The notes under the pieces: generated by a model
What the model was told of the DNA's origin: nothing
The model's input: the letters and a program-made list of their open reading frames with translations, nothing else
Databases searched by the model: none
Translations under genes and position numbers: made by a program
Source: an uncultured Caulobacterales bacterium
Lineage (GTDB): Bacteria > Pseudomonadota > Alphaproteobacteria > Caulobacterales > Maricaulaceae
Assembly (NCBI GenBank): GCA_937928165.1
Contig: CALFVT010000013.1
Span: 1-49,001, forward strand
Direction: 5' to 3'
DNA length: 49,001 nucleotides
Shown: in pieces, positions 1-9,170 of the stretch
Numbering within the stretch: position 1 is the first letter of the stretch
Layout: each line of letters starts with the position of its first letter

Positions 1-192
1 CATTACAAGTGGCATGATAAGGTTTAAAAATAAGAACCAAATTGTTAATCTTATGCACTGCATTGGATCAGGAAAACTCGCAAAAAATGATAGAGTCCAA
101 CCTAAAATCCAACTTCCCCACATAAGGGCTATTAAAAGCCCGAAAAACCTAAACCACGCTTTGAACTGGGTACGGTAATTCTGAAGCGTCAC
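1..192 (-). CDS. Partial membrane protein, N-terminal 64 residues
   Basis: A reading frame on the minus strand begins at GTG (190-192) and stays open to the window edge, so only the first 64 codons are visible. A strong Shine-Dalgarno run (AGGAGGGGGAG, read on the minus strand) sits just upstream and decides the start. The nearby upstream ATG hits a stop after two codons. The peptide begins VTLQNYRTQF, then has a tryptophan-rich hydrophobic segment (about residues 15-40) and a second hydrophobic stretch from about residue 50, so it is probably an integral membrane protein. I do not recognise the family. Gene direction matches the AsmA-like gene, which lies upstream of it with a 77-bp gap. Confidence 0.6.
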   Translation of the reverse strand, partial: MTLQNYRTQFKAWFRFFGLLIALMWGSWILGWTLSFFASFPDPMQCIRLTIWFLFLNLIMPLVM

Positions 193-269
193 CTCCCCCT
201 CCTAACGCATCACCACAGCGTAAATAATTTACGATGTTCATGTTTTCATTCAGATATAGTAAAACACCT

Positions 270-3200
270 CTACTTGTCTTTCTTCTTTTTCTTCTTACTG
301 CCAAATAGACCGCCGATAAGGTCTTTGGCGAGGTCTTCGGGGTTTACCTCTTCGGTAGGCTGTGGTTGGCCTGACGGCGCTTGACCTTGCGGTTGACTTT
401 GCCCTTGATTGGGCGCTTGAGCGCCGCCGCCGAGAAGACTACCGAGAACATTATTCACATCTGGCGCCCCGCCTTGCCGCGGCGCTGCACCTGCGGCTTG
501 TCCGCCGCCCAAAAGACTGCCAAGAACCGCGCCGGCTGTTCCCCCGACTTGATCTTGGATGAGGCTTTGCGCTTGGGAGGCGAGCAATGAGCCGACCGCA
601 TCTTGGTCAAGGCCCGTTTTAACGTTAGAGAAGCCGCCGCTCACCCGTAATGGAATACCACTTTTGGCAATGCCGCTGGCATCCGCCGTGGTGAGGCGTG
701 GTTTAAAGCGAAAGTCGATCTGTTGATTACCAATATCAACACGCCCGCCGCCAGCCGCCGCAACGCCAAGCGCGTCAAAGCTAAATGTATCAATGCTCAT
801 CACGCCGTTATTCATCGAGAATTTACCAATGATGTCTCTGAAGCTCGTAACTTTACCCGCGCCGAGACCATCAACGGCGCTTTGCAGGGATAGCCCGCCT
901 TGTGAAAACCCGCTTAAAGTGGCGGCCATATCAATCCCGCGAACTTGTCCGTCGCGAACGCCAAATTCGCCGCCGCCGCTTAAGGACTTCATCAGGCTGT
1001 CCATAGAGAGACCTGCACCGCGAATTTTAAAATTCGTCGCGCCCGTCCCGCTTGCATTAGCAAAGGTAACAAATTTAGAGACAACACTTTCCGTATCTAA
1101 AGACGCGAGATTAACATCAAGATCCAGCGCCGGATTGCGGCGTCGAGCATCAACGCGCATTAACAAGCGGCCACGGCCCCCATAAAGTGCCATGTTTGGA
1201 AAATCGACCGTAAGCTGGCTGTCTTTAATCTTGGTTTGAATATTCGACTCTCCGAAGCTCACAGAGCTTGTCAGGAGTTTTTGCGTCGACAAGGTGATAT
1301 CCGCGTCAAAGTTTTTAAGCGCATCAACATTCAGTGGTTCTTTACTCCAGCCTTCCGGCTTGGGCGCATTAGGCGGCGGCGCATAGGCAGCCTGGTAGGG
1401 GCGCACATCCAAGTTTGGAATATTAATATTACCGTTTAGGCTTGGCTTGGCCCCCGATAGCGCAGCTGTAAACTGCCCTGAGCCAGAGAGCGCATCAAGG
1501 CGCATATCTGATAAGGTGACATTTAGATTATTTAAATCACCACTTATCGTGCCGTTGACATTATAGGCTTCAAACACTTGTCCTTGCGGCGTACTGGCCG
1601 GAAGCTCCACATCAAAGACGGCAGCCGTGCGGCGAAGGCTTGCGCCGTCAGCTTTGAAACTGCCGCTAAGGGCGGTCTGGGGAGTCTCGCCAAGGGTCTG
1701 GGTGAGATTACCGATATAACCGCCGTTAAGCGCGCCGTCTGTGAGATTAATATTAACATTTTCAAGCGCAGCGCGGCTGCCGTCATAATCCACGTTTAGA
1801 GGCCCGCCCAAGGACACGCGGCCAATCATGGCGGCGGCTTTGGCCTCAATACCTGCCTTTTGCATGAGGGTAGCGGCAGACGGAATATCAAGCTGCGAGA
1901 CAGTGCCCTTCGCGGCGATGTCCTCACCGCGCATGTTCACGCGGCCTTGATAAGCGGCCGTAAGGTCGGGGCTGGTGATTTGGGCTTCATTGAAATTAAG
2001 ACTGATCGCCTCTGCACTATAATCAACATCCCCCGAAACTTTGGCTTTATCTAAAATTGCCGCTTGTTTCACATCAAGCTTAAGGGCTGTCATTAGCGCA
2101 GGGATTTGCTGCGCATCGGCGGAGAACCGGCCTTTGGCGCTGACATCTTTGCCGCGCATTGTCACGCCGCCTTGATAGCTTCCGCTAAGGTTCGCACCGG
2201 CCACATCGGCGCGGGATAGATCAACATCGATTAGCTCTTCACTATAAGATAAACGGCCCGCTAGGTCGGCGCTGTCGATAACGACCTCTTGCTCAATCTC
2301 AAGCTTAAGGGCTTTCACAGCGGCGGGGAGCTGCTGGATAGAGGCGGTAAAATCCCCTTGCGCGGTAACAACATCGCCAATATCGGCCTGTCCTTCATAG
2401 CTAGCTTTCAGGTTATCCCCGCTTACCTGCGCGGTGAGGTTACGGGCGATAAAGCCTTTGTCTTTAGCGGATAAATCAGCGGTAACATTGGCGGTTTTCA
2501 CAAGCTCCGCCCCGTCAATATTTTGCTCCACAGCCCTTAAAAGCGCTGGAACATTATTCACATCCGCAGACACCCGGCCGGAAAACACCGGCGCAACATC
2601 CGCCTGCGCAAGGTTAATTTTGGCATCCCCTGCATAGCTAGCTTCAAACAAATTACCTTCAAGTTTTATATTGCTATTAGCCGCCGTGACCTGCGCGCCG
2701 TCATATGCAAAATCACCGGAGAATGTGCCTGCGTTTAAAAGCTCCGCATATTTAACTTCTTGGGGGACAAGGGCGACTAAGGCAGCTACGTCGCGGATAT
2801 TGCCGTCAATATTGGCGTTAAAGGCAATGTCGGCGCTTTCTGTAAATTCGCCTTTAGCATCAAGGTCAGCAAATTCTGTTGCCAGTTTAGCCGTGAAATT
2901 CGCCACGCCGCCGCCGAGGAAATAGCGCGGCGTATCCAGCATAACATCCAGATCAATGGGCGTACCATCGAGGGTCATCGCCCCGTCAATCTCGACGACT
3001 TCATCAAGAGACGGCAGGCTGAAAGACAGGCTCGCATTGGTAATGTCATGGGCCGTATCAGCGGCATTATCGCGGTAGAAAATCTGGCCATCCGTTATTG
3101 CAAATTGTCCGATTTTTGGATCAAAATCATTAAACCGTCCATCTCGCTTAAAACCCTCCGTTTCGGGCTTTGGCGTCTCGGCAGGCTCCTTATCGCCAAA

Positions 3201-3578
3201 CATCCAGTTGACAGAGCCATCGGCTTTTTTCTCGAGATTAATGACAGGGCGCGTTAGCTCAAACTTTGCGACTTCGACGCGCTTGGAGAATAAAGGCAAA
3301 AGACGAATGCGCGCATCAAGCCCCTCCATTGTGATGAAATGCTCGGCGGTAAACCCGTCCGCATTATCAATTTCAATCGCGCCGGTTTGGGCTTTAAGGA
3401 CAGGAAAAACAGAGAGCTTCACATCACCTGTAATGGCCACATCTCGGCCCAAGGCAATCGCCAGTTGGGATTCAATTTTTTCTTTATAAGCCGACGCCGG
3501 TACAAGACTTGGAAGAATGAGAACCGCTCCAATGAGTAATCCAATAATAACGACAATACCGATAAACAGCTTTTTCAT
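270..3578 (-). CDS. AsmA-family envelope protein with a five-fold internal repeat
   Basis: AsmA-like proteins are inner-membrane-anchored periplasmic proteins linked to outer-membrane assembly or lipid transfer. This 1102-residue protein has one N-terminal transmembrane anchor (residues 1-30, MKKLFIGIVVIIGLL), an AsmA N-terminal domain, a long central repeat region (about residues 254-630) with units of about 75 residues, and an AsmA C-terminal domain (about 770-1000). It ends in a Gly/Gln/Pro-rich tail and a polylysine end (SKKKKKKDK). I chose the ATG at 3578 over an upstream in-frame start because GGAGAA lies eight bases before it and the anchor then begins at residue 1. It is larger than the classical AsmA of about 600 residues. 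Family assignment is solid; substrate is unknown. Confidence 0.85.
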   Translation of the reverse strand: MKKLFIGIVVIIGLLIGAVLILPSLVPASAYKEKIESQLAIALGRDVAITGDVKLSVFPVLKAQTGAIEIDNADGFTAEHFITMEGLDARIRLLPLFSKRVEVAKFELTRPVINLEKKADGSVNWMFGDKEPAETPKPETEGFKRDGRFNDFDPKIGQFAITDGQIFYRDNAADTAHDITNASLSFSLPSLDEVVEIDGAMTLDGTPIDLDVMLDTPRYFLGGGVANFTAKLATEFADLDAKGEFTESADIAFNANIDGNIRDVAALVALVPQEVKYAELLNAGTFSGDFAYDGAQVTAANSNIKLEGNLFEASYAGDAKINLAQADVAPVFSGRVSADVNNVPALLRAVEQNIDGAELVKTANVTADLSAKDKGFIARNLTAQVSGDNLKASYEGQADIGDVVTAQGDFTASIQQLPAAVKALKLEIEQEVVIDSADLAGRLSYSEELIDVDLSRADVAGANLSGSYQGGVTMRGKDVSAKGRFSADAQQIPALMTALKLDVKQAAILDKAKVSGDVDYSAEAISLNFNEAQITSPDLTAAYQGRVNMRGEDIAAKGTVSQLDIPSAATLMQKAGIEAKAAAMIGRVSLGGPLNVDYDGSRAALENVNINLTDGALNGGYIGNLTQTLGETPQTALSGSFKADGASLRRTAAVFDVELPASTPQGQVFEAYNVNGTISGDLNNLNVTLSDMRLDALSGSGQFTAALSGAKPSLNGNINIPNLDVRPYQAAYAPPPNAPKPEGWSKEPLNVDALKNFDADITLSTQKLLTSSVSFGESNIQTKIKDSQLTVDFPNMALYGGRGRLLMRVDARRRNPALDLDVNLASLDTESVVSKFVTFANASGTGATNFKIRGAGLSMDSLMKSLSGGGEFGVRDGQVRGIDMAATLSGFSQGGLSLQSAVDGLGAGKVTSFRDIIGKFSMNNGVMSIDTFSFDALGVAAAGGGRVDIGNQQIDFRFKPRLTTADASGIAKSGIPLRVSGGFSNVKTGLDQDAVGSLLASQAQSLIQDQVGGTAGAVLGSLLGGGQAAGAAPRQGGAPDVNNVLGSLLGGGAQAPNQGQSQPQGQAPSGQPQPTEEVNPEDLAKDLIGGLFGSKKKKKKDK

Positions 3579-3658
3579 AGCGTTCTCCAATGCACAGCAA
3601 ACCCGAATAACGAAGGCAATATGAATGATACCCAAACAAAACGCTTAATAACAAACAA

Positions 3659-3671
3659 GGTTCCGTGAACC
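3659..3671 (-). terminator. Weak candidate terminator hairpin after the sugar operon
   Basis: GGTTC-CGT-GAACC forms a five-base-pair stem with a three-base loop. On the minus strand it is followed by a T-rich stretch (TTGTTTGTTATT). It lies about 45 bases past the stop of the sugar isomerase gene and before the AsmA-like gene. The short stem makes this a weak call. Confidence 0.25.
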
Positions 3672-3714
3672 CCGCTTGATTATAGCTTTTTAAGGACGAA
3701 ACCAGCGCGGCAAA

Positions 3715-4815
3715 CTAAGACAGGCCTAAAATTTTCCGTAAAGTTTGCGCATCTGTCGCCCCGCCTGCGAAATCATCAAAGGCATGTTCCGCTTCGCGAA
3801 TCATGTGAGCTGCGATAAACGGCGCGCCTTCGCGGGCCCCATCTTCGGGATGTTTAAAGCAACATTCCCATTCCAGAACGGCCCAGCCGTCAAAGCCGTA
3901 TTGGGTGAGTTTTGAGAATATTTGTTTGAAATCAATTTGTCCATCCCCAAGAGAGCGGAACCGCCCGGCCCGGTTGCGCCAATCTTGATATCCCCCGTAA
4001 ACCCCAACACGCCCGCTTGGGATAAATTCCGCATCCTTGACATGGAACATTTTAATCCGTTCATGATAAAGATCGATATAGTGAAGATAATCAAGCTGCT
4101 GCAAAATAAAATGGCTTGGGTCATAGAGAATATTGGCGCGCTTATGATCGTCCACTGCATCTAAGAACATTTCAAATGTTGCCCCGTCATGCAGATCTTC
4201 ACCCGGATGGATTTCATAGCATAAATCCACCCCGTGATCTTCATAACAATCCAAGATAGGCCGCCAACGCCGCCCAAGCTCCGCAAAGCCTTCTTCGACT
4301 AATCCCGCCGGTCGCTGCGGCCACGGGTAAACCGTTGGCCATAATAACGCGCCAGAGAACGTCACAGACGCCGTTAGTCCCATGCGCTCACTGGCTTTGG
4401 CTGCATATTTAAGCTGCTGCACCGCCCATTTTTGCCGCTCATCAGGTATCCCCCGTAAACTTTCGGGGGCAAAGGCGTCAAATAAATCATCATAGGCGGG
4501 ATGGACGGCCACAAGCTGCCCTTGTAAATGGGTCGACAACTCTGTGACCACGCAGCCTGCTTCTTCGCAAATCCCGACAATTTCATCGGCGTAAGTTTGG
4601 CTCTCTGCCGCTTTTTGAAGATCCATACAGCGCGGATCATTAGACGGAATTTGCAGGCCAACATAGCCCGCATCCGCCATCCATTCAGCCGCCGTTTTAA
4701 GGGTCGAGAACGGCCCTTCATCTTGCATAAATTGCGCGAGGAAAACCGCCGGGCCTTTCATGCCTTTTTGCGCCTTCAGCGCGCCAAGCTCTTTGCGTGA
4801 GAGTGTCTTTGTCAT
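3715..4815 (-). CDS. Sugar phosphate isomerase/epimerase (AP endonuclease 2-type TIM barrel)
   Basis: The 366-residue product matches the xylose-isomerase-like TIM-barrel family, which interconverts sugars or keto-sugars using a divalent metal. Visible family motifs are EIHPGEDLHDG and the downstream ILYDPSHF, then HVKDAEF and the late VLEWECC, which together supply the Glu/Asp/His metal ligands. I chose the ATG at 4815 because AGGATT lies nine bases upstream and it sits 13 bases after the stop of the Gfo/Idh/MocA gene. An earlier in-frame start would bury it in that gene. The pairing with a Gfo/Idh/MocA oxidoreductase is a common arrangement for catabolism of sugars or inositol-like polyols. 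The exact substrate cannot be read from sequence. Confidence 0.88.
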   Translation of the reverse strand: MTKTLSRKELGALKAQKGMKGPAVFLAQFMQDEGPFSTLKTAAEWMADAGYVGLQIPSNDPRCMDLQKAAESQTYADEIVGICEEAGCVVTELSTHLQGQLVAVHPAYDDLFDAFAPESLRGIPDERQKWAVQQLKYAAKASERMGLTASVTFSGALLWPTVYPWPQRPAGLVEEGFAELGRRWRPILDCYEDHGVDLCYEIHPGEDLHDGATFEMFLDAVDDHKRANILYDPSHFILQQLDYLHYIDLYHERIKMFHVKDAEFIPSGRVGVYGGYQDWRNRAGRFRSLGDGQIDFKQIFSKLTQYGFDGWAVLEWECCFKHPEDGAREGAPFIAAHMIREAEHAFDDFAGGATDAQTLRKILGLS

Positions 4816-4828
4816 GTCTAATCCTGTC

Positions 4829-5971
4829 TTAATATCCCATATCCAGCCACGCGCCCCCTTGGGCGGAGCTTTCAACAACCCGTTCAATAAAAGCCATGCC
4901 CCGCAAGGCCTGCGTAATATCGGGAACAAAATAATCCCCCTCACCGCGCAGGCTTTTGGCAAAATCACTATAAAGCGTGGCAAAGGCCTCCAGATAGCCT
5001 TCCGGGTGTCCGCTTGGGGTGCGGCTTATGCGGGCGGCATCATCTGATAAATTCAGCCCCGCGCGGAGCCGTTCTTGGCGGCCATCAGCATATTTCACCA
5101 TCAGCGTATTCGGCTCTTCTTGGCACCATTCAAGCCCGCCCTTTTCGCCGTAAACGCGAATGCACAGCCTGTTTTCCTCGCCTGCGCAAATCTGGCTTGC
5201 GGTCAAAACCCCTGTGATGCCGCCTGTCTGTTTAAAAAACACCATGCCGTCATCATCAATTTCGCGTCCCGGAACAACCGCTTGGAGCCAGGCCCGCAGC
5301 TCGGTAAAGGGCTCCCCCGTAATATATTCCGTCAAGTTATGGGCATGAGAACCAATATCGCCCATACAACCCGACGGGCCAGAACGTTTCGGATCTGTGC
5401 GCCATCCCGCTTGTTTTTGTGCGCCTTCAATGGCGTCGGATAGCCAGCCTTGAGTATATTCCACATAAACCTTACGCAGCCGCCCTAATGCGCCGCTTGT
5501 CGCAACATGCCGCGCATGACGCACCATTGGATAACCTAAATAAGTATGCGTGAGCGCATAGCGCACATGGGGGTGGGCGTTTAAGGCCATTTCAATCTCA
5601 CGGGCTTCATCAAGGCTGATAGTCGCGGGTTTATCACTGATGACGTGAAACCCCGCCTCAATAGCGGCAATGGCCACGGCTTTGTGTAAATGGTTGGGCG
5701 TTACAATCGAGACGGCTTCCATGCGCTCGCCTTCGGGGCGTTTGGCTTCCGCCGCCAACATGTCTTGCCAGCTATTATATATGCGCTCTTTGGGCAAGCC
5801 TAAGACCTCGCCGGAAGCTCGGGCACGAGCGGGCGTACTCGACAGCGCGCCGCAGACAAGGGTGCAATGACCATCAAGACGCAAGGCGTGGCGGTGAACC
5901 GCGCCAATAAATGCCTCATTACCACCGCCGACCATGCCGATGCGTAGCGGATATTGTTGTGCCGTTGGCAT
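4829..5971 (-). CDS. Gfo/Idh/MocA family NAD(P)-dependent oxidoreductase
   Basis: This 380-residue enzyme oxidises a sugar or polyol hydroxyl with NAD(P). The N-terminal Rossmann motif is RIGMVGGGNEAFIG (residues 10-23). The family's EKP motif appears as SDKPA after GFHVI, keeping the catalytic-region lysine. The substrate-domain motif GDIGSHAHNL supplies the usual aspartate and histidine. AAGGAG lies upstream of the ATG, so the start is firm. It is the first gene of a two-gene operon with the downstream isomerase (13-base gap). A 22-bp near-perfect palindrome about 115-135 bases upstream may be its operator. The substrate is unknown. Confidence 0.9.
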   Translation of the reverse strand: MPTAQQYPLRIGMVGGGNEAFIGAVHRHALRLDGHCTLVCGALSSTPARARASGEVLGLPKERIYNSWQDMLAAEAKRPEGERMEAVSIVTPNHLHKAVAIAAIEAGFHVISDKPATISLDEAREIEMALNAHPHVRYALTHTYLGYPMVRHARHVATSGALGRLRKVYVEYTQGWLSDAIEGAQKQAGWRTDPKRSGPSGCMGDIGSHAHNLTEYITGEPFTELRAWLQAVVPGREIDDDGMVFFKQTGGITGVLTASQICAGEENRLCIRVYGEKGGLEWCQEEPNTLMVKYADGRQERLRAGLNLSDDAARISRTPSGHPEGYLEAFATLYSDFAKSLRGEGDYFVPDITQALRGMAFIERVVESSAQGGAWLDMGY

Positions 5972-6084
5972 AGTTAAGCTCCTTTTAATGTGTAAGACCC
6001 ATTACCATATCTTGCCACAGACACGCTTGTTATAGTCTGAAAATAAGCCCCTATCATAGGACCTATTTGTGGCCCGCAATATTA

Positions 6085-6106
6085 AAATTGTCAACGTTGT
6101 CAATTT
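6085..6106. promoter_or_regulatory. LacI-family-like operator palindrome
   Basis: The 22-bp site is a palindrome centred on a CG step with a single mismatched pair: the left half is AATTGTCAAC and the right half GTTGTCAATT, with one more A/T pair outside. Central-CG palindromes with TTGTCA/TGACAA half-sites are typical of LacI-family sugar regulators. It sits between the divergent sugar operon and the carotenoid operon, so it could act on either; the sugar operon fits better. No regulator gene is in the window. Confidence 0.5.
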
Positions 6107-6215
6107 GATTTCATAACCGCAAGCTTGAGTAATAACGCTATGGTTCAGAGCGATGTTTATTAGGGCCGCGCAATATATGATTGAAAGCCCGCATCCAGAC
6201 CATTAAGCATAAGTT

Positions 6216-7124
6216 ATGACAGCCCTTTCTCAAAATGTGATTCCCGGCGCGCCGGATGATTGGCTTCACGCCGCACGCCGCGATGTTAATCAATCCCTCG
6301 AAGCTTTAATCCCAGCCATTGAGACATGGCCCAAGCCCCTTCACCACGCGCAGCATCATGCGCTTATGGCCCCCGGTAAGCGCTTCCGCCCTCTTCTTTG
6401 CCTTGCCATTGCCGAAGGGCTCGGCGCGCCGCGGGGCTCGGCCTTGCGCATTGGGGCGGTGGCAGAGATTGTGCATACGGCCTCACTTATATTAGATGAC
6501 CTGCCCTGTATGGATGATGCGGATTTGCGGCGCGGACGGGAGACTGTGCATTTAGCCTTCTCTGAAAGCACAGCAGTTTTGGCCGCCACGAACCTGCTTA
6601 ATCGCGCCTTTGGGATTATCGCCCGTACCCATGACTTATCCTCCGAGCAGCGCATAAATCTTGTCGAAAGCCTCTCGCGCAGTGTCGGCTCTAGCGGCTT
6701 AATCGCGGGGCAAATCGCTGACCTTGCTAATGATGATATGAGTACGGGGGTTGAAAAAGTCGAACGGGTCAACGCCCTTAAAACTGGGGCTTTATTTGAT
6801 TTCACCATCGAAGCCGCCGCTATTATCGGACAGGCCTCCGCCGCGCAGTCCACGCATCTTATGGGGTTTTCAAAACAAATCGGCCTCGCCTTTCAGCTCT
6901 TGGATGATTTAAAAGACGTGATTTTATCCGAAGTCGACAGCCAAAAATCCACCCAGCGCGATATTGGTAAAGCCACCCTCTTGGCCCTTGAAGGACAAGA
7001 CGGGGCCATGCGGCGCTTATCAGGTTATATGGTATCAGCGCGGCGCTCGGTTATGGCCGCAAATTTGACCACGCAAGACACACTTTTACACGTCATTGAT
7101 ACGCAGTTTTCATTGCTGTCATGA
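6216..7124 (+). CDS. crtE: Geranylgeranyl diphosphate synthase
   Basis: A trans-isoprenyl diphosphate synthase that extends allylic diphosphates with IPP, here most likely giving GGPP for carotenoids. The 302-residue protein has the first aspartate-rich motif DDLPCMDD (residues 94-101) and the second, DDLKD (230-234), with the substrate-binding GKRFRP (54-59). The downstream crtW and crtZ support the crtE assignment over a farnesyl diphosphate synthase (ispA), which the sequence alone does not exclude. The ATG has only a weak ribosome site. The last four bases (ATGA) are shared with the ABC ATPase gene, which indicates translational coupling. It is the first gene of the operon; the 244 bases upstream hold the promoter and the palindrome at 6085. 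Confidence 0.85.
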   Translation: MTALSQNVIPGAPDDWLHAARRDVNQSLEALIPAIETWPKPLHHAQHHALMAPGKRFRPLLCLAIAEGLGAPRGSALRIGAVAEIVHTASLILDDLPCMDDADLRRGRETVHLAFSESTAVLAATNLLNRAFGIIARTHDLSSEQRINLVESLSRSVGSSGLIAGQIADLANDDMSTGVEKVERVNALKTGALFDFTIEAAAIIGQASAAQSTHLMGFSKQIGLAFQLLDDLKDVILSEVDSQKSTQRDIGKATLLALEGQDGAMRRLSGYMVSARRSVMAANLTTQDTLLHVIDTQFSLLS

Positions 7125-8062
7125 CCCCCTGTCTTGAGATTAAAAACCTCTGCGCATCTTACGGCGGGTTTCAGGCCCTTAAAGACATTAACATTACCCT
7201 TACTAGCGGGAGTATTACAGGGCTCATTGGGCCTAACGGTGCAGGGAAAACAAGCCTTATCAAAGCCATATGCGGACAAATTGACCTCAGCGGCGGCGAT
7301 ATCCATATCAAAGGTGAGCGCCTTAAACCGCGCAGCGATCGTGCGGCACGCATTGGCATTGTCCCGCAGGATATCGCGCTTTACCCGTTTCTAACCGCCC
7401 GCGAGAACCTAAATGCTTTTGCGCAATATCTGGCTTTACCCAAAGATCAGCAAAACAGCACAGTCAATACGGCCCTAGCGCAAGTCGATATGAGCGCCAA
7501 GGCGGGCACCCGCATCAGCCATATGTCGGGCGGTATGAAGCGGCGCATTAATGTCGCCGCCGCAATCATGCATGATCCTGACTTGCTTATTTTAGACGAG
7601 CCGACAGCGGGCGTTGATACCCCCGCCCGAGACGCTATCCACAGCCTTTTAAAAACCCTCGCCGCTCAAGGTATGACGATTATTCTTGTCACTCATGAGC
7701 TTGAAGAGGTTGAGCATTATTGCGATCATATTTTATTCCTCGCAAGCGGGCGGGTTCTCGCCCATGACCACGGGGCGCAAATCCTGTCGCGCGCCTTTGG
7801 GGATCGCCGAGAAATAATTGTTGATTTCGTACAGCCGCCCTCCCCGCAACAGCAGCAAATCATGCAAAGCTTCTCCCTCACTCCCGGCGCTGTGCCGACG
7901 CGCTGGCAGCTTTTCACGCCTGTGAATAATCGTGATTACCTCGCAAGGCTCATAGCCGCCACGGAACGCCTCCAGCCCGCCGTTAGAGACGTCTCTATTC
8001 GGCGGCCCAATCTGGCGCGGCTCATGGAGATTGTTGAGAAAACGGGCAGCTTTCCAACATGA
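7121..8062 (+). CDS. ABC transporter ATP-binding protein in the carotenoid operon
   Basis: The 313-residue ATPase has Walker A GPNGAGKTS (37-45), signature MSGGM (135-139) and Walker B LLILDEP (155-161), with the switch histidine in VTHELEE. About 80 further residues follow the nucleotide-binding domain, as in CcmA/NodI/DrrA-type subunits of ABC-2 exporters. It overlaps crtE by ATGA and the permease gene by four bases, so the three are co-transcribed. The partner is clearly the next gene. Cargo is unknown: the neighbours suggest a carotenoid or other isoprenoid product, but this is inference only. Family confidence is high, function low. Confidence 0.9.
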   Translation: MTPCLEIKNLCASYGGFQALKDINITLTSGSITGLIGPNGAGKTSLIKAICGQIDLSGGDIHIKGERLKPRSDRAARIGIVPQDIALYPFLTARENLNAFAQYLALPKDQQNSTVNTALAQVDMSAKAGTRISHMSGGMKRRINVAAAIMHDPDLLILDEPTAGVDTPARDAIHSLLKTLAAQGMTIILVTHELEEVEHYCDHILFLASGRVLAHDHGAQILSRAFGDRREIIVDFVQPPSPQQQQIMQSFSLTPGAVPTRWQLFTPVNNRDYLARLIAATERLQPAVRDVSIRRPNLARLMEIVEKTGSFPT

Positions 8063-9159
8063 TTAGCGCGGTTCTTAAAACCATGTGGCTCCGGCTTTGG
8101 CGCGATAAAGGGGCCTTAATCCTCGCCTTTATCTTGCCGGGATTTATCTTCGCAGTGTTTGCCTCGATCTTCTCTAATGCAGCGGGCGGTAATTTAGATA
8201 TTCGCGTCGCAATGGCCGTGAGCAGCCCAGACGCCGCCGTTCAGAACTTCGCCCAAAACCTACAGGGCAGCGCCGACTATAGCATCACCTTTAAATCTGA
8301 TTTCACCAAAGCCGACATCAAAGAGCGCATCGCTCTTGGTACAGAAGATGTTGGCCTGATCATTAGCGGCCTCCCCGCTCTGGCCAATGACGCCCCCGCT
8401 CTTACTATTATAACCGAGCCAAGCCGAGACGTGGCGGCAACCATTTTAAAAGGCCAAATCCGCCAATTCATCGCGACGCAAAATATAGCCGCCCCAGAGT
8501 TTGACTTGATTGCAAGTGAATCGGCCATTGAAAGCGGGGCGAAAAAAGGGCCAAAAGACCCCTCCGTGACCTATTATGTCGGCGGGGTGGCAATTTTATT
8601 CCTGTTATTTTCGGCCATGCAGGGCGCAGCCCTCACCTTAGAAGAACGGGAAAGCGGGATGTCTCGCCGTATTCTACCCGGCCCGCTGAGCCTAATGAAA
8701 CTTATATTCGGAAAATATTTATTCCTGACCTTTATTGGCCTAACGCAAGTCATCTTAATCCTCATCGTCGCAGCCCTGTTTTTTGATGTGGATATAACGT
8801 CCAATATAGCCGGCTTAGTCTTCGCCTGTTTAGGAACAGCGAGCCTTGCCGCCTCTATTGGCATGTTAACCGCGAGCCTGTGCCGTACGCCCGCACAGAT
8901 GAATACGGTCTCCACCTTTATCGTCCTGCTCTGCTCGGCCATTGGCGGCTCTATGGTGCCGCGCTTTATGATGCCCGACTGGCTACAAGGGCTTGGGCGT
9001 TTCACGCCGAACCATTGGGCGATTGAGGCTATCTACGGCATTTTGGCGCGGGGACAAAGCCTTGGTGATCTGTTATGGGTCTGGCTGATTTTATTTGGGT
9101 GCAGTGCAGCGGCTCTATTTTTGACCGTTATCATCACCCATAGATTACGCCGCCTATAG
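8059..9159 (+). CDS. ABC-2 type transporter permease in the carotenoid operon
   Basis: The 366-residue membrane protein has the ABC-2 exporter layout: one transmembrane helix near residues 18-38, a soluble extracytoplasmic region of about 135 residues, then five or six helices in the C-terminal half (from about 175). The conserved region around EERESGMSRRILPGPLS is the cytoplasmic coupling element typical of these permeases. The start overlaps the ATPase stop (ATGA). The stop is 11 bases before crtW. It should form a homodimer with two ATPase chains in the inner membrane. Relatives export drugs, lipids or polysaccharides, so the substrate cannot be named. Confidence 0.9.
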   Translation: MISAVLKTMWLRLWRDKGALILAFILPGFIFAVFASIFSNAAGGNLDIRVAMAVSSPDAAVQNFAQNLQGSADYSITFKSDFTKADIKERIALGTEDVGLIISGLPALANDAPALTIITEPSRDVAATILKGQIRQFIATQNIAAPEFDLIASESAIESGAKKGPKDPSVTYYVGGVAILFLLFSAMQGAALTLEERESGMSRRILPGPLSLMKLIFGKYLFLTFIGLTQVILILIVAALFFDVDITSNIAGLVFACLGTASLAASIGMLTASLCRTPAQMNTVSTFIVLLCSAIGGSMVPRFMMPDWLQGLGRFTPNHWAIEAIYGILARGQSLGDLLWVWLILFGCSAAALFLTVIITHRLRRL

Positions 9160-9170
9160 ACTGTGAGCCT

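Noticed and set aside
793-1185. 130-codon open frame on the plus strand inside the AsmA-like gene
   Set aside because: It is a shadow of the antisense gene: composition is Arg/Pro/Ser-rich, with no domain and no ribosome site.
6216-7124. crtE as farnesyl diphosphate synthase (ispA)
   Set aside because: Not fully excluded, but operon membership with crtW and crtZ favours a GGPP synthase for carotenoids.
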